Below, piece by piece: positions 8,255 through 15,354 of a stretch of 19,818 nucleotides of DNA. The stretch lies in NCBI GenBank assembly GCA_910586275.1, contig CAJUIM010000068.1, forward strand, positions 1-19,818. The letters run 5' to 3'. The stretch is from an uncultured Lachnospiraceae bacterium (GTDB taxonomy: Bacteria > Bacillota > Clostridia > Lachnospirales > Lachnospiraceae). A program made the position numbers and the translations under genes. The notes beneath the pieces are model-generated. The model was not told where the DNA came from. It did not search any database and saw nothing but the letters and a program-made list of their open reading frames with translations. Position 1 is the first letter of the stretch; every line of letters begins with the position of its first letter.

Positions 8255-9117
8255 AACTGCTCCTCCTTTGAACCGGAAAATTTCATCTGCGCAACAGAGA
8301 TCAAAACAATTACGATAAAGAATACGACTGCATTGGCACTCTGGAACCCGAACTGTCCGCCCGACATACCGTTGTTATAAATCAGGTAGGAAATGGACTC
8401 CGTGCTCTGTGCCGGCCCGCCCTTCGTCAACGCCATAATCTGGTCGAACACCATAAGGAAATTCTTCACGCAAAGCACCATGTTTATGGAAAAGAAGGGA
8501 ATGATCAGCGGGAATGTCAGGTAACGGAACTGTTTCCATCCGGTCGCCCCGTCCAGACCGCCTGCCTCATATACATCTTCCGGAACCGTCTGCAGACCGG
8601 AAATATAAATAATGGTATTCATTGCTATTGCCTGCCAAGCACACACAATCATGACACCGATCCAAGCCTTGCTTGGGCTGGAAAGAATGCTTGTGCTAAG
8701 AGAAGATATCCCGGCCATATCCGCCACTGCCGGAAGGATATATGTAAAGAAATAGTTGAAAATATAACCTACTACCAATGAGCCGAGGATATTCGGCAGG
8801 AAATATGCACCGCGGAAAAATCCCTTTGCCCGTATTTTGCTGTTTAAGCACAATGCCAACGCAATGCTCAGTACATTTACAACAACAGTGGACACGACTG
8901 CCAGCTTAATGGTAAATAAATAAGATTTTCCTACGCGGGCATCGGAAAACAAATCAATATAGTTACGGAACCCTACCCAATCATACTTACCGAACCCTTT
9001 AAAATTCGTAAAGCTGTAAATGACGCCGCGGATCAGGGGAATGGTATTGAAGCAGATAAACAAGGCCAGAATCGGGAGCGTAATCAATAAAAATGTTCTT
9101 TGCCTATCATTTTTCAT
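8251..9117 (-). CDS. Carbohydrate ABC transporter permease, MsmF/MalF type
   Basis: A 288-residue permease with six hydrophobic segments, the first at residues 9-30. The EAA loop appears as VYEAGGLDGATGWKQFRYLT followed by FPLIIP, near 182-206. It lacks the long periplasmic insertion of enteric MalF, as is normal for Gram-positive sugar importers. It lies 92 bases after the binding-protein gene and overlaps the next permease by four bases. The ATG at 9117 has aaaggaaag as a purine-rich ribosome site at slightly long spacing. Substrate is inferred as an alpha-galactoside from the adjacent aga gene. Confidence 0.93.
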   Translation of the reverse strand: MKNDRQRTFLLITLPILALFICFNTIPLIRGVIYSFTNFKGFGKYDWVGFRNYIDLFSDARVGKSYLFTIKLAVVSTVVVNVLSIALALCLNSKIRAKGFFRGAYFLPNILGSLVVGYIFNYFFTYILPAVADMAGISSLSTSILSSPSKAWIGVMIVCAWQAIAMNTIIYISGLQTVPEDVYEAGGLDGATGWKQFRYLTFPLIIPFFSINMVLCVKNFLMVFDQIMALTKGGPAQSTESISYLIYNNGMSGGQFGFQSANAVVFFIVIVLISVAQMKFSGSKEEQL

Positions 9118-9209
9118 TGTTTTTCTTTCCTTTCTATATGTTTTCTATAACAAGTCTGTTCCTTTTACAGGATTGTGAGATATCCGGAAATTCAGTGTCT
9201 TCCATACTA

Positions 9210-10478
9210 TCAATGGGATTTTTCATATTCCTGAACCAAACGGATGATATCTCTGTTATACCTCAGCCAGCTCGTGTCAAAATTGCCAAGGAAAGCATCT
9301 ACGTCCTTCTCCAGCAGGAAAGTCTGAAGCAGCGCATCCACCGACATTTCCGACGGATAATAATGATCCTGATAATCCGTCATGTTCCCCGACTGGATAA
9401 ACTCACTCATTCCGTCCAGCATGGATGCCAGTCTGAAATCCCCGTTCTTGCACGGAACCGCATTCTGATCATCGATATATTTCTGCATATTCTCATACTC
9501 CAGAAGGAAGTCCAGAACCTCATACGCCGCTTCCTTATTCTGGCATTCCGCCATCACGCAGAACCCAAGGTCAATTCCTGAATTTAAGGTTCTGTCCTCT
9601 TTTGCGTCACTGGCCGGCATTACAAAGGAATCTATGTTCAGTTCCGGATTTACCGATAAAATCTGAGGCGTGGCATAACTGCCGATGGGATACATCGCCG
9701 CTTCCCCTCTGGCAAATGCCGTACAGGCATCATTATACCCGTAAGCAAAAGGGTCATCCGGGCCATAGGGCAGCAGCTGCAGATACTTCTCGGACAATTC
9801 CCTATATTCATCCTTAAATGTGGTTTCGCCCCTGTTCACCTGTTTGGTCGTATCCGAAGGGGACAGTTCCACTGCCATGGCATTCCAAGGAGCAAGGCAG
9901 GTCCATGTGTCTTTGAATCCAAAGTAAAAAGGAAGAATCCCTTCCGCCTGTATACTGTCGCACAGCTGTGTCAGTTCATCCCAAGTCTCGGGTATCTGCC
10001 AGCCATGCTCCGCGAACATATCCCTGTTGTAAAGTATCCCCGCTGCATTTGCCACATAAGGCACTATGTAAGTTCCTTCCGTAGGAACCAGTTCCAATGC
10101 TTCCGCAATGTCCCTGTATCCCTGATTGATGTCATTCAGCCCATCGTAATCCGACACGTCCGCCAAAATCTCCGCATCCACAAAGTAGGAATAATTAATG
10201 TCGCCTCCGATTCCTATAATATCCGGATAATCCTCCCGGATAAACCTTGTCTTTAAAATGGTCATCGCGTCATTGGGGGAACTGATGGTGAGATGAATAT
10301 CGTCATGCGATGCATTGAACTCATCTTCCACCGTCTTAAAGTAGTTCGCTGCTTCCGGCTTATACTGGACAATCTCAATTTCCACCTTATCCGACGAAGC
10401 CCCGCATCCCTGAAGCGGCAGTGCCGCAGCCAGGCAGCACAATGCCGTCCCCAAGCATTTTAACCTTTTTCCTTTCAT
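9210..10478 (-). CDS. Extracellular sugar-binding lipoprotein of the ABC importer (RafE/MsmE-like)
   Basis: A 422-residue family 1 solute-binding protein. A basic start (MKGKRLK), hydrophobic core and lipobox LQGC (Cys25) show lipid anchoring to the outer face of the membrane. The mature part has the alternating two-lobe style of sugar-binding proteins, with DYPDIIGIGGD, YIVPYVANAAGILYNRDMF, PETWDELTQLCD and a DLGFCVMAE segment. It captures the sugar and delivers it to the two permeases downstream. The ATG has agaggag seven bases upstream. It is the first gene of the operon, directly behind the region shared with the divergent AraC regulator. Raffinose-type oligosaccharides are the likely ligand from context; the binding residues are not diagnostic to me. 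Confidence 0.92.
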   Translation of the reverse strand: MKGKRLKCLGTALCCLAAALPLQGCGASSDKVEIEIVQYKPEAANYFKTVEDEFNASHDDIHLTISSPNDAMTILKTRFIREDYPDIIGIGGDINYSYFVDAEILADVSDYDGLNDINQGYRDIAEALELVPTEGTYIVPYVANAAGILYNRDMFAEHGWQIPETWDELTQLCDSIQAEGILPFYFGFKDTWTCLAPWNAMAVELSPSDTTKQVNRGETTFKDEYRELSEKYLQLLPYGPDDPFAYGYNDACTAFARGEAAMYPIGSYATPQILSVNPELNIDSFVMPASDAKEDRTLNSGIDLGFCVMAECQNKEAAYEVLDFLLEYENMQKYIDDQNAVPCKNGDFRLASMLDGMSEFIQSGNMTDYQDHYYPSEMSVDALLQTFLLEKDVDAFLGNFDTSWLRYNRDIIRLVQEYEKSH

Positions 10479-10507
10479 AGCATTTCTCCTCTCTTTTTGA
10501 TGTTTTT

Positions 10508-10533
10508 ATTATAACATTCCATTATGCTATCAA
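10508..10533 (-). promoter_or_regulatory. Putative promoter of the sugar-uptake operon
   Basis: On the minus strand a perfect TATAAT at 10508-10513 lies 30 bases before the binding-protein ATG. Upstream is TTGATA at 10528-10533, but the spacer is only 14 bases; at 17 bases the hexamer is a poor TTATTG. A weak or misplaced -35 fits a promoter that needs an AraC-type activator. Confidence 0.5.
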
Positions 10534-10534
10534 T

Positions 10535-10548
10535 AAATACCGGTATTT
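10535..10548. promoter_or_regulatory. Perfect 14-base palindrome beside the sugar operon promoter
   Basis: aaataccggtattt is self-complementary and lies directly upstream of the -35 region of the sugar operon, in the divergent control region. It overlaps the first of two direct repeats (10542-10553). It is a candidate regulator site; the protein that binds is not shown by sequence. Confidence 0.45.
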
Positions 10549-10612
10549 TGGCACTTTTATACCTTTTTGCGTCTTTTATGTTTTATATTTGAAGTCATAT
10601 GGCATTTTGGTA
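10542..10612. promoter_or_regulatory. Pair of 12-base direct repeats, candidate AraC operator
   Basis: GGTATTTTGGCA at 10542-10553 and GGCATTTTGGTA at 10601-10612 agree at 10 of 12 positions and have the same orientation, starting 59 bases apart. AraC-family proteins bind direct repeats. One copy lies just upstream of the sugar operon -35; the other abuts the -10 of the regulator's own promoter, which would suit activation of the operon and self-repression. Confidence 0.5.
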
Positions 10613-10618
10613 TATAAT
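10589..10618 (+). promoter_or_regulatory. Putative promoter of the AraC regulator gene
   Basis: TTGAAG at 10589-10594 and a perfect TATAAT at 10613-10618 are separated by 18 bases. The gene starts at 10710, giving a leader of roughly 85 bases. Confidence 0.6.
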
Positions 10619-10709
10619 ATACTTTGCATAGGAAAAATATACTATATATTTCAAACACGCTCTTGTGCGCGCAACGATGACTAGTACCGGAAAGGAAAAG
10701 GGTAATTTC

Positions 10710-11573
10710 ATGAGCGAATTTATTTTCTCCGTATTTCCAAGCGAAACTTTTGTGGATTTAGGCTTATACCAGTTCGGCTGGGAGCAATGTGACCCGTCCC
10801 ATTCCTTCGGACCGGCAGCCAGAAACCATTATCTGTTCCATTACTGCCTTTCCGGCGCAGGCACCCTCTATGCAGAGGACGGGAAAAAAGAATCCAATGT
10901 GTTCCAAATCCGGAGCGGGCAGGGCTTTATGATGTTCCCCCACCAAGTATGTACTTATATTGCGGATCATGAGATCCCTTGGGAATATGCATGGCTAGAA
11001 TTTGACGGCCTGCGCGTAAAAGAAACCATAGAATTGACCGGGCTCAGGCCGGAGCAGCCGGTCTATAAAGCACGGTACAAAGACATTTGTGAAACTATGA
11101 AAAATGAAATGCTGTATATCATCAATCACAAGGAAGAATCCCCCTTCCACTTAATCGGGCATCTGTATCTGTTCATTGACAGCTTGGTACGTTCCTCCAC
11201 CTCCGCACAGCTCAGCCAAGGCAACAGCCTGCGGGAATTCTATATTAAGGAAGCCTTCTCCTTTATAGAACAGAATTTTCAGAACGATATCTCCGTAGAG
11301 GATATCGCCGCTTCCTGTGGGCTGAACCGCAGTTACTTCGGGAAAATCTTCCACGAAAACATGGGAAAGTCCCCACAGGAATTCCTTATTTCCTACCGCA
11401 TGACCAAAGCTACCGAACTGCTGAAGCTGACCGGCTTATCCATCGGCGACATAGGAAATGCAGTGGGCTACCCGAACCAACTGCATTTCTCCAGAGCCTT
11501 CAAAAACGTATACGGCATTTCCCCCAGGCAATGGCGATATGAACATGGCAGCGGCACAGAAGCCAGAAACTGA
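10710..11573 (+). CDS. AraC-family transcriptional regulator of the alpha-galactoside locus
   Basis: About 287 residues. An N-terminal cupin-like sugar-sensing domain (roughly 25-95, with YLFHYCLSGAGTLY and GQGFMMFPHQ) is followed by a C-terminal AraC DNA-binding domain. Its two helix-turn-helix motifs are VEDIAASCGLNRSYFGKIF near 196-214 and IGDIGNAVGYPNQLHFSRAF near 245-264, ending GISPRQWR. The plan matches RafR/MsmR activators. The ATG at 10710 has aaggg seven bases upstream; earlier in-frame starts (GTG 10665, ATG 10677) lack a good ribosome site. It is divergent from the uptake operon, the usual arrangement for a local activator that responds to the imported sugar. Binding to the direct repeats between them is inference. 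Confidence 0.9.
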   Translation: MSEFIFSVFPSETFVDLGLYQFGWEQCDPSHSFGPAARNHYLFHYCLSGAGTLYAEDGKKESNVFQIRSGQGFMMFPHQVCTYIADHEIPWEYAWLEFDGLRVKETIELTGLRPEQPVYKARYKDICETMKNEMLYIINHKEESPFHLIGHLYLFIDSLVRSSTSAQLSQGNSLREFYIKEAFSFIEQNFQNDISVEDIAASCGLNRSYFGKIFHENMGKSPQEFLISYRMTKATELLKLTGLSIGDIGNAVGYPNQLHFSRAFKNVYGISPRQWRYEHGSGTEARN

Positions 11574-11588
11574 AATCCTTGCTGACCG

Positions 11589-11726
11589 TCAGCGGCAATG
11601 CCCTCCGCACTTCCCGCAATCGCCCCCGCAGCCCGTGGCTTTCCCGTTTTTCTTATCTTTGACCATTTTTTTAATGACCATGGCCGCTGTTCCGAACACA
11701 AGCAGCCCTACAAAAAATGTTCCCAT
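11589..11726 (-). CDS. FeoB-associated Cys-rich membrane protein, 45 residues
   Basis: A 45-residue peptide encoded immediately after feoB and easily missed. It begins MGTFFVGLLVFGTAAMVIKK, a single membrane helix, followed by a lysine-rich stretch and a C-terminal cysteine cluster TGCGGDCGKCGGHC (Cys33, 37, 40, 44; spacing C-x3-C-x2-C-x3-C). This matches the small FeoB-associated Cys-rich family found in Firmicutes and Bacteroidetes, thought to assist Feo iron uptake, possibly by handling iron near the pore. The ATG has ggagg six bases upstream and the start lies 22 bases after the feoB stop, so it is the last gene of the feo operon. It ends 15 bases from the opposing AraC gene; no terminator is visible in the gap. 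Confidence 0.9.
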   Translation of the reverse strand: MGTFFVGLLVFGTAAMVIKKMVKDKKNGKATGCGGDCGKCGGHCR

Positions 11727-11748
11727 CCGCATCCTCCGTTTCCATCCA

Positions 11749-13932
11749 CTATTTTGCCGTTACTATCTTACCCATATCAGCTTTCCGAAGATAACTTTCC
11801 TTATATGGCCTCAGCAGCAGATATAAGAATCCGGCCAGAGCCAAAAATGCCGCTGCCGTCCAAATACCGAATTTTCCTTCTGTAAGCAGAGTCCCGATCT
11901 GATAAACACATAAAGACACTATATAGGCAAGAAGAGTCTGATATCCGACAGCAAGCCAAAACCATCTGATATTGTTCATCTCTCTCTTAATCGCACCCAT
12001 TGCCGCAAAACAAGGCGCACACAGAAGATTGAACACTAAGAAGGAATAAGCGGCACCTGCCGTCATGCTTCCGGCCAATGCTCCCCACACTTCCATGCCG
12101 TCTTCCGCCACTTCCGCCCAACCGAAAAGAATACCGAATGTGCCTACTACATTTTCCTTTGCTACCAATCCGGCAATGGCCGCCACTGCAGGCTTCCAAT
12201 CCCCCCACCCGAGAGGAACGAACAGCCAGCTAATGCCCTTTCCGACTGCCGCCAGAATACTATGGTCAATTTCCATGTCTTCCAACATCCTGAACTGCCC
12301 ATCCACAAAGCCAAAATATGTGGAAAACCAAATGACAATGGTAGACAGCAAAATAATGGTTCCCGCCTTTTTCATAAAAGACCATCCTCTTTCCCACATG
12401 CTCCTCAGCACATTGGATGCCGCAGGCATATGATATGCCGGAAGTTCCATGACAAACGGCACAGGATTCCCTGCAAACATACCCGTCTTTTTCAAAATCA
12501 TGCCGGAACAGACCACTGCCGCTATCCCTACAAAGTACGCGCTGGGCGCCACCCAGAAGGCTCCTCCGAACAGGGCACCGGCAATCAGGGCGATAATAGG
12601 CAGCTTCGCACTGCACGGAATGAAAGTGGTAGTCATAATAGTCATTTTCCGGTCACGGTCATTTTCAATCGCCCTTGATGCCATAATGCCAGGCACCCCG
12701 CAGCCCGTGCCAATCAGCATCGGAATAAATGATTTCCCGGATAGGCCGAACTTACGGAATACTCTGTCCATAATAAAAGCAACTCTGGCCATATATCCGC
12801 AGCTTTCCAAAAAAGCAAGGAACAGAAAAAGCACCATCATCTGCGGCACGAAGCCAAGTACAGCTCCCACACCTGCTATAATACCATCTAAAACCAAGCC
12901 TGACAACCAATCCGCACAGCCCACGGTTTCCAGTGCAGCCTCCGCCAATACCGGAATCCCGGGCACTTCCAGACCAAACAGGCTAAAACCGTCACCGAAC
13001 AGTCCGTCATTTGCCCAATCCGTGGCCCACGTTCCCACCGTAGTGACGGAAACATAATAGACCAGCCACATGACCAACGCAAAAATAGGAATTGCCAGAA
13101 AGCGGTTTGTCACCACACGGTCAATACGATCCGACATGCTCAACGACTCCGCTTTTCCTTTCATCACGCATTCTCCGACCACAGAAGAAATATAGGCATA
13201 TCTCTCGTTGCTGATTATGCTTTCCGCATCATCGCTAAAAGCCTCTTCTAGCTGCCAAACTACTTGGGACACATCCGGCGCTTCCCGCAGCATGGCGGCA
13301 ATTTCCGCATCGCCCTCCAGCATCCTGACGGCAAAGAAACGCTTCTGCCTTTCTTCTGCGTCATCCCCAATCATTGCCATGACCTCCCGTATCGCCCCTT
13401 CTGCCATAGACGAGAACGCCGGAACCGGCGCGGGCGGACTGCTCTTTTCCGCTGCTGCCACTGCCATCTCCGCCGCCTGACCGATTCCGGTTCCTTTCAG
13501 CGCAGACATTTCCACTATCTCACAGCCCAGCTTTTCCTTTAGCTTTCCGATATGTATCTTATCTCCGTTCTTATCCGTCAAATCTGCCATATTGACTGCC
13601 ATCACCATCGGAAGCCCAAGTTCTGCCAACTGTGTACTCAAATACAAATTCCTCTCAATATTGGTTCCGTCCACAATATTGAGAATTACATCCGGCTTTT
13701 CCTGAAGCAAATAGTTTCTTGCCACCCTCTCCTCCAAAGTATACGGAGACAAAGAATAAATACCGGGCAGATCCGTAACGACGACATCCTTTCTCCCTTT
13801 CAGCCTCCCTTCTTTTTTCTCCACTGTGACTCCCGGCCAATTTCCCACAAACTGATTGGATCCGGTAAGCGCATTAAACAATGTAGTCTTACCACAGTTT
13901 GGGTTACCCGCTAATGCAATTTTTACTGACAT
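11749..13932 (-). CDS. feoB: Ferrous iron transporter FeoB
   Basis: A 727-residue Fe2+ transporter. The N-terminal G domain has G1 GNPNCGKTT (9-17), G3 DLPG (54-57) and G4 NMAD (114-117), followed by a helical spacer domain. The C-terminal membrane half carries two Gate repeats, with the conserved cysteine motifs GTGCGVPGIMASRAI and TTFIPCSAKLP. GTP binding gates Fe2+ import across the cytoplasmic membrane. Length is normal and all motifs are intact. The ATG lies 47 bases after feoA and has gaggaagg just upstream. It sits between feoA and the Cys-rich peptide in one operon. Confidence 0.97.
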   Translation of the reverse strand: MSVKIALAGNPNCGKTTLFNALTGSNQFVGNWPGVTVEKKEGRLKGRKDVVVTDLPGIYSLSPYTLEERVARNYLLQEKPDVILNIVDGTNIERNLYLSTQLAELGLPMVMAVNMADLTDKNGDKIHIGKLKEKLGCEIVEMSALKGTGIGQAAEMAVAAAEKSSPPAPVPAFSSMAEGAIREVMAMIGDDAEERQKRFFAVRMLEGDAEIAAMLREAPDVSQVVWQLEEAFSDDAESIISNERYAYISSVVGECVMKGKAESLSMSDRIDRVVTNRFLAIPIFALVMWLVYYVSVTTVGTWATDWANDGLFGDGFSLFGLEVPGIPVLAEAALETVGCADWLSGLVLDGIIAGVGAVLGFVPQMMVLFLFLAFLESCGYMARVAFIMDRVFRKFGLSGKSFIPMLIGTGCGVPGIMASRAIENDRDRKMTIMTTTFIPCSAKLPIIALIAGALFGGAFWVAPSAYFVGIAAVVCSGMILKKTGMFAGNPVPFVMELPAYHMPAASNVLRSMWERGWSFMKKAGTIILLSTIVIWFSTYFGFVDGQFRMLEDMEIDHSILAAVGKGISWLFVPLGWGDWKPAVAAIAGLVAKENVVGTFGILFGWAEVAEDGMEVWGALAGSMTAGAAYSFLVFNLLCAPCFAAMGAIKREMNNIRWFWLAVGYQTLLAYIVSLCVYQIGTLLTEGKFGIWTAAAFLALAGFLYLLLRPYKESYLRKADMGKIVTAK

Positions 13933-13979
13933 ATCCTTCCTCTTTCTGCCGCAAGGCTTTATATTCCGTCTTTCCGTCT

Positions 13980-14201
13980 CTATTCCACTATTATCATTTC
14001 GGCATCTGCTTTCCGAAGCGAGAGTTCATACCCTCTGACAGTGACCTCCACCGGATCTCCGAACGGAGCCGCCTTCCTTACATACACTTCCGTACCTTTC
14101 GTAATTCCCATGTCCATGATTCTCCGCCTTACGGGGCCTTCACCGGCCAGCCTGACTACTTTTACGGCATTCCCACAGGAAACTTCCTTCAATGTCTTCA
14201 T
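13980..14201 (-). CDS. feoA: FeoA domain protein, proximal to feoB
   Basis: A 73-residue SH3-like FeoA protein, a cytosolic partner that modulates FeoB. It has the family pattern LKEVSCGNAVKVVRLAG, RRRIMDMGITKGTEVYV and GDPVEVTVRGYELSLRKADA. The second of two close ATGs (14201) is chosen because ggagg lies exactly six bases before it; the first ATG (14207) directly touches the ribosome site. It follows the other feoA gene by 15 bases. Confidence 0.95.
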   Translation of the reverse strand: MKTLKEVSCGNAVKVVRLAGEGPVRRRIMDMGITKGTEVYVRKAAPFGDPVEVTVRGYELSLRKADAEMIIVE

Positions 14202-14216
14202 CTTCATCCTCCTTTT

Positions 14217-14435
14217 TCAGACATGCCCTACCAAAATCTTATTTGCCATATCCTTGCCAATAGCAATTCTAGAGTCTCTGACATTCACAATCAAGTTCCC
14301 GCCCGTCTGTGAAATAACAGTCACAACCCCGCCTGACACAAAACCAAGATTTTCCAAAAACCTTTTCACTTCTCCGCTCCCTCCCACCTTTCGGATTACA
14401 TTAGGCTCTCCTTTATCTGCCAACGTCAGCGGCAT
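14217..14435 (-). CDS. feoA: FeoA domain protein, first gene of the feo operon
   Basis: A 72-residue FeoA-type protein, diverged from its neighbour: MPLTLADKGEPNVIRKVGG, VKRFLENLGFVSGGVVTVIS, NLIVNVRDSRIAIGKDMA. Tandem feoA genes are common in clostridial iron operons, where the two copies may have different roles. As with the next gene, the second ATG (14435) is chosen because aaaggagg lies six bases before it, while the ATG at 14441 touches the ribosome site. It lies about 58 bases downstream of the -10 box of the operon promoter. Confidence 0.93.
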   Translation of the reverse strand: MPLTLADKGEPNVIRKVGGSGEVKRFLENLGFVSGGVVTVISQTGGNLIVNVRDSRIAIGKDMANKILVGHV

Positions 14436-14489
14436 ATCCATCCTCCTTTCTTATTTTGATATTGAAACTTATTATCATTTAACTCTTAG

Positions 14490-14505
14490 GTTAGTATATA
14501 CTAAC
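14490..14505. promoter_or_regulatory. 16-base palindromic operator over the feo promoter, probable DtxR-type iron box
   Basis: gttagtatatactaac is a perfect palindrome that covers the -10 box of the feo promoter. With flanking bases its left part reads ttaggttag, identical to the left half of the classic DtxR/IdeR box. A third half-site, ttagt, follows at 14511-14515. A DtxR-family gene lies divergently next door, so iron-dependent repression of feo at this site is a strong inference. Confidence 0.8.
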
Positions 14506-14521
14506 TCCCATTAGTTGTCAA
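14493..14521 (-). promoter_or_regulatory. Promoter of the feo operon
   Basis: On the minus strand a perfect TTGACA (14516-14521), a 17-base spacer and TATACT (14493-14498) form a near-consensus sigma-A promoter about 58 bases before the first feoA start. The palindrome at 14490-14505 overlaps the -10, so repressor binding would block polymerase. Confidence 0.85.
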
Positions 14522-14931
14522 GTATTCCCATAAATTTTTGCCTTACTGATAACGCGATATATTTTCGCAGTATCCCTCTTCTCCGGAACAATGCCCTCCT
14601 AAATCTTTTTCTTATAAGCACCTTCCGATAAACACATTTCCCCCAAAACACCATCTCCCTATTTACTGCCCTGCCAAAAACATGCTATACTGTTCATAAC
14701 GCAACTTAAAATTCCCTGTAATCTGCCATCCCACTTCATGCTCTGGTTTCTGCAGCATATATGTTCTGACGAATTCAGACAACGCAGACCACTCTGTCTC
14801 TTATATTCCGACTCAAACATAATACAAATGGGAATGGCATCTTGCAGTCGCCAATTTTAAGACACGTTCCGGAAACTAACCAATATAACTGCATTATCCG
14901 GAAAGCCATATAGGGATAAGGGAATAAAACA
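14522..14931. other. 410-base non-coding stretch between feo and the DtxR gene
   Basis: No convincing gene. It holds a possible plus-strand promoter with an extended -10 (TTTACT 14662-14667, 18 bases, TGC-TATACT ending 14691), which would give the DtxR gene a 230-base leader. A small open frame at 14738-14860 has no ribosome site. A lone DtxR-like half-site actaac lies at 14875-14880. The ribosome site aaggga at 14918-14923 serves the DtxR gene. Confidence 0.5.
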
Positions 14932-15291
14932 ATGAACGTCAATGAATCCGTAGAAAATTATTTGGAAACCATTCTGATTTTAAGCAAATCGCATCCGATC
15001 GTGAGGTCCGTGGACATTGCGGAAGCGCTGGGCTTTAAGAAGTCCAGTGTCAGCGTAGCTATGAAAAACCTCCGGCAGAAAGAGCATATCACCGTAACAA
15101 AGGAGGGATTCATCTGTCTGACGGAATCGGGACGGGCCATCGCCGATATGATTTATGAAAGACATCAACTTCTCACGGACTGGCTGACACGGTTAGGCGT
15201 CAACCCGCAAACTGCCGCCCAGGATGCCTGCCGTATAGAGCATGTAATCAGCAGAGAAAGCTTTGATGCCATAAAGAGACATGTGAAATAA
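14932..15291 (+). CDS. DtxR/IdeR-family iron-dependent repressor, short form
   Basis: A 119-residue metal-dependent repressor. A winged helix-turn-helix (residues ~5-65, with VRSVDIAEALGFKKSSVSVA) is followed by the metal-binding dimerisation helices YERHQLLTDWL and DACRIEHVIS. Cys100, Glu103 and His104 align with DtxR Cys102, Glu105 and His106. A Cys here is the iron-type ligand, whereas manganese-type MntR has Glu. The C-terminal SH3-like domain of actinobacterial DtxR is absent, as in many clostridial forms. It is divergent from the feo operon and is the probable ligand of the palindrome at 14490-14505. The ATG has aaggga eight bases upstream. Confidence 0.88.
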   Translation: MNVNESVENYLETILILSKSHPIVRSVDIAEALGFKKSSVSVAMKNLRQKEHITVTKEGFICLTESGRAIADMIYERHQLLTDWLTRLGVNPQTAAQDACRIEHVISRESFDAIKRHVK

Positions 15292-15310
15292 CAGCTATTC
15301 GAACCTTTTT

Positions 15311-15354
15311 GGAATCCGAAAAAGGATTCCGGATGCCATGCTGCTACATGGCAT
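15311..15354. terminator. Two adjacent hairpins between convergent genes
   Basis: ggaatcc/ggattcc (15311-15317, 15324-15330) and atgccatg/catggcat (15333-15340, 15347-15354) lie end to end between the DtxR gene and the opposing gene, the second one overlapping that gene's stop. A rival pairing ccttttt/aaaaagg (15304-15310, 15319-15325) excludes the first. No T run follows on either strand, so terminator function is weakly supported. Confidence 0.4.

Noticed and set aside
11581..11593. gctgac-c-gtcagc inverted repeat between the AraC gene and the small feo gene, as a terminator
   Set aside because: The one-base centre cannot form a hairpin loop and no T run follows.
14738..14860. 40-residue plus-strand open frame upstream of the DtxR gene
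   Set aside because: No ribosome site before the ATG and no recognisable protein features.
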